Part shown: piece after piece, positions 49,685 through 50,691 of the stretch
How the letters are laid out: each line of letters begins with the position of its first letter
How positions within the stretch are numbered: position 1 is the first letter of the stretch
DNA from: an uncultured Oscillospiraceae bacterium
Lineage (GTDB): Bacteria > Bacillota > Clostridia > Oscillospirales > Acutalibacteraceae
NCBI GenBank assembly: GCA_900545625.1
Contig: UQZS01000009.1
Location: 1 to 50,691 of the forward strand
Direction of reading: 5' to 3'
DNA: 50,691 bases
Translations under genes and position numbers: made by a program
Notes under the pieces: generated by a model
Seen by the model: the letters and a program-made list of their open reading frames with translations, nothing else
What the model was told of the DNA's origin: nothing
The model's database searches: none

Positions 49685-50691
49685 CTATGCCTGCTTTCTA
49701 AGGAGGCTGCCTGCAGGCAGCGGCGTGTCACAGCGCACCCGCACCTGCATGGTCGGATGCGGCGCGGCGTCGATCAGTTCACCCTCGCCGTTTTGCAGCG
49801 TTTCCACGCAAAACGTAAACGGCGGTTTGCCGCGTTCGAGCGCTTCGAGCGTGTCGCCGACGCAGAATTTGTTGCGCTGCTCGCACAGGAGATATCCGCT
49901 TTCCCAGCCGCGCACAATCGCAACGACATCCCAGAGCCGCCGGTACCCGCCCGCAAGGCTGATGTTCGCGGTCGTTTGGGGGCTGTCAAAGTAAAAGCCC
50001 GTACAATATTCGCGGTAGCTGACCTTTTCGGTCTCGGCGACCACCCACGGTGCGGGACAGTAGTCGGGCGACGGAGCTTGCAGATACCCGTCTATCGCAG
50101 CGCGGTAGGCGTTGGTAATCACGGCAGTATAATACGCGGATTTGGCCCTGCCTTCGATCTTAAAGCTGTCCACGCCGGCTGCGACGAGCTCCGGGATATG
50201 TTCGATCATGCAGAGATCCTTGGAATTGAGAATGTAGGTGCCGTCCGGTTCTTCGGAAATGGGAAAATACTGCCCCTCCCGCGATTTTTCACACAAAGCG
50301 AACGCCCAGCGGCACGGCTGCGCGCATGCACCGCGATTCGCGTCGCGCCCGGTCAGGTAATTGGACAGCAGGCACCGTCCCGAAAACGAGACGCACATGG
50401 CGCCGTGCACAAAGCATTCCAGTTCCAGATCGTCCGGGATTTTGGCGCGGATCTCGGCGATTTCTGTAAGGGAGAGCTCGCGCGCGAGCACCACGCGTTT
50501 CGCCCCCAAGTCATAAAAGGCGCGTGCCGCCGCATAGTGCACCACGCCCGCCTGTGTGGAAATATGGACGGGGACGCTTTCAGCATGCCGCTTGCAAAGC
50601 GCCAAGACGCCGATGTCCGCCACGATGAATGCGTCCACGCCGCAGTCGGCAGCATGCTGCAAAAACGCAGGAAGACGCTCAATCTCATCGT
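49685..50691 (-). CDS. Peptidase U32 family protein (TrhP/YegQ-like), N-terminus cut by window edge
   Basis: About 335 residues are visible, open to the right edge, so the start is missing. The U32 signature is clear: ECFVHGAMCVSFSGRCLLSN followed by GRDANRGACAQPCRW, with cysteines that in relatives may bind an FeS cluster. The downstream LNSKDLCMIEHIPELVAAGVDSFKIEGR is equally typical. Relatives labelled collagenase-like peptidase include the tRNA uridine-hydroxylation proteins TrhP (YrrN/YrrO, YegQ) and the rRNA hydroxylase RlhA; tRNA modification seems more likely here than proteolysis, but this is inference. The C-terminal OB-like domain (GDTLEALERGKPPF) is present. Confidence 0.88.
   Translation of the reverse strand, partial: DEIERLPAFLQHAADCGVDAFIVADIGVLALCKRHAESVPVHISTQAGVVHYAAARAFYDLGAKRVVLARELSLTEIAEIRAKIPDDLELECFVHGAMCVSFSGRCLLSNYLTGRDANRGACAQPCRWAFALCEKSREGQYFPISEEPDGTYILNSKDLCMIEHIPELVAAGVDSFKIEGRAKSAYYTAVITNAYRAAIDGYLQAPSPDYCPAPWVVAETEKVSYREYCTGFYFDSPQTTANISLAGGYRRLWDVVAIVRGWESGYLLCEQRNKFCVGDTLEALERGKPPFTFCVETLQNGEGELIDAAPHPTMQVRVRCDTPLPAGSLLRKQA

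Overview
This window looks like chromosomal core DNA of an anaerobic, spore-forming, fermentative member of the Clostridia, probably Oscillospirales-like and gut-type. That placement is inferred from gene content: a SpoIIR sporulation protein, two [FeFe]-hydrogenases, a bifunctional AdhE, Rex, a family I acetyl-CoA hydrolase/CoA-transferase, gene orders such as rnj-gdpP-rplI-dnaB-tilS-hpt-ftsH, and a second type II topoisomerase pair. I found no phage, IS element, CRISPR array, rRNA or tRNA. The DNA is GC-rich at third codon positions, so many long open frames on the opposite strand are only antisense shadows.

Layout. 1-1068 (minus): the end-truncated spoIIR and a GNAT acetyltransferase. 1084-9921 (minus): the most interesting block, one apparent operon rex - adhE - APH-like kinase - [2Fe-2S] thioredoxin-like ferredoxin - PAS-containing sensory [FeFe]-hydrogenase - SpoIIE-like PP2C phosphatase - second [FeFe]-hydrogenase. 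It is headed by a consensus promoter with two Rex-type palindromes just upstream and ends at a strong hairpin terminator. 9979-12040: mgtE with a recognisable M-box Mg2+ riboswitch, its terminator and promoter; small palindromic repeats flank the gene. 12060-16935: DUF6054, a lone FakA-C-like domain, trmO, der, a DUF512 PDZ/radical-SAM protein, rpmF and yceD. 17001-20201: a small P-loop ATPase, pgi and a D,D-carboxypeptidase.

20255-24846 (plus): ligA, then a CoA-transferase with a stand-alone E2-type acyltransferase. 24907-29240 (minus): topoisomerase IV-like A and B subunits. 29287-31258 (plus): a MarR regulator with a clear operator, translationally coupled to a MATE exporter. 31278-41789 (minus): nitroreductase, then the rnj-gdpP-rplI-dnaB-tilS-hpt-ftsH operon read from a consensus promoter. 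41843-44839: a sugar-nucleotidyltransferase fused to a degenerate phosphohexomutase, and a divergent PET-repeat lipoprotein. 44858-50691 (minus): hisHF, a Cof-type HAD phosphatase, a transpeptidase PBP, a GNAT-C acyltransferase and a 5'-truncated U32 protein.

How the genes may work together: the Rex block joins NAD(H) sensing (Rex), electron disposal to ethanol (AdhE) and to H2 (hydrogenase), and what looks like an H2- or redox-sensing signalling branch (PAS hydrogenase plus phosphatase, possibly the kinase). This is the best candidate in the window for an under-described system. The remaining genes are mostly housekeeping, with a few oddities listed as findings. Two stretches longer than 300 bases lack genes: 9922-10248 (terminator and palindromic/tandem repeats) and 11584-12059 (riboswitch leader and promoter).
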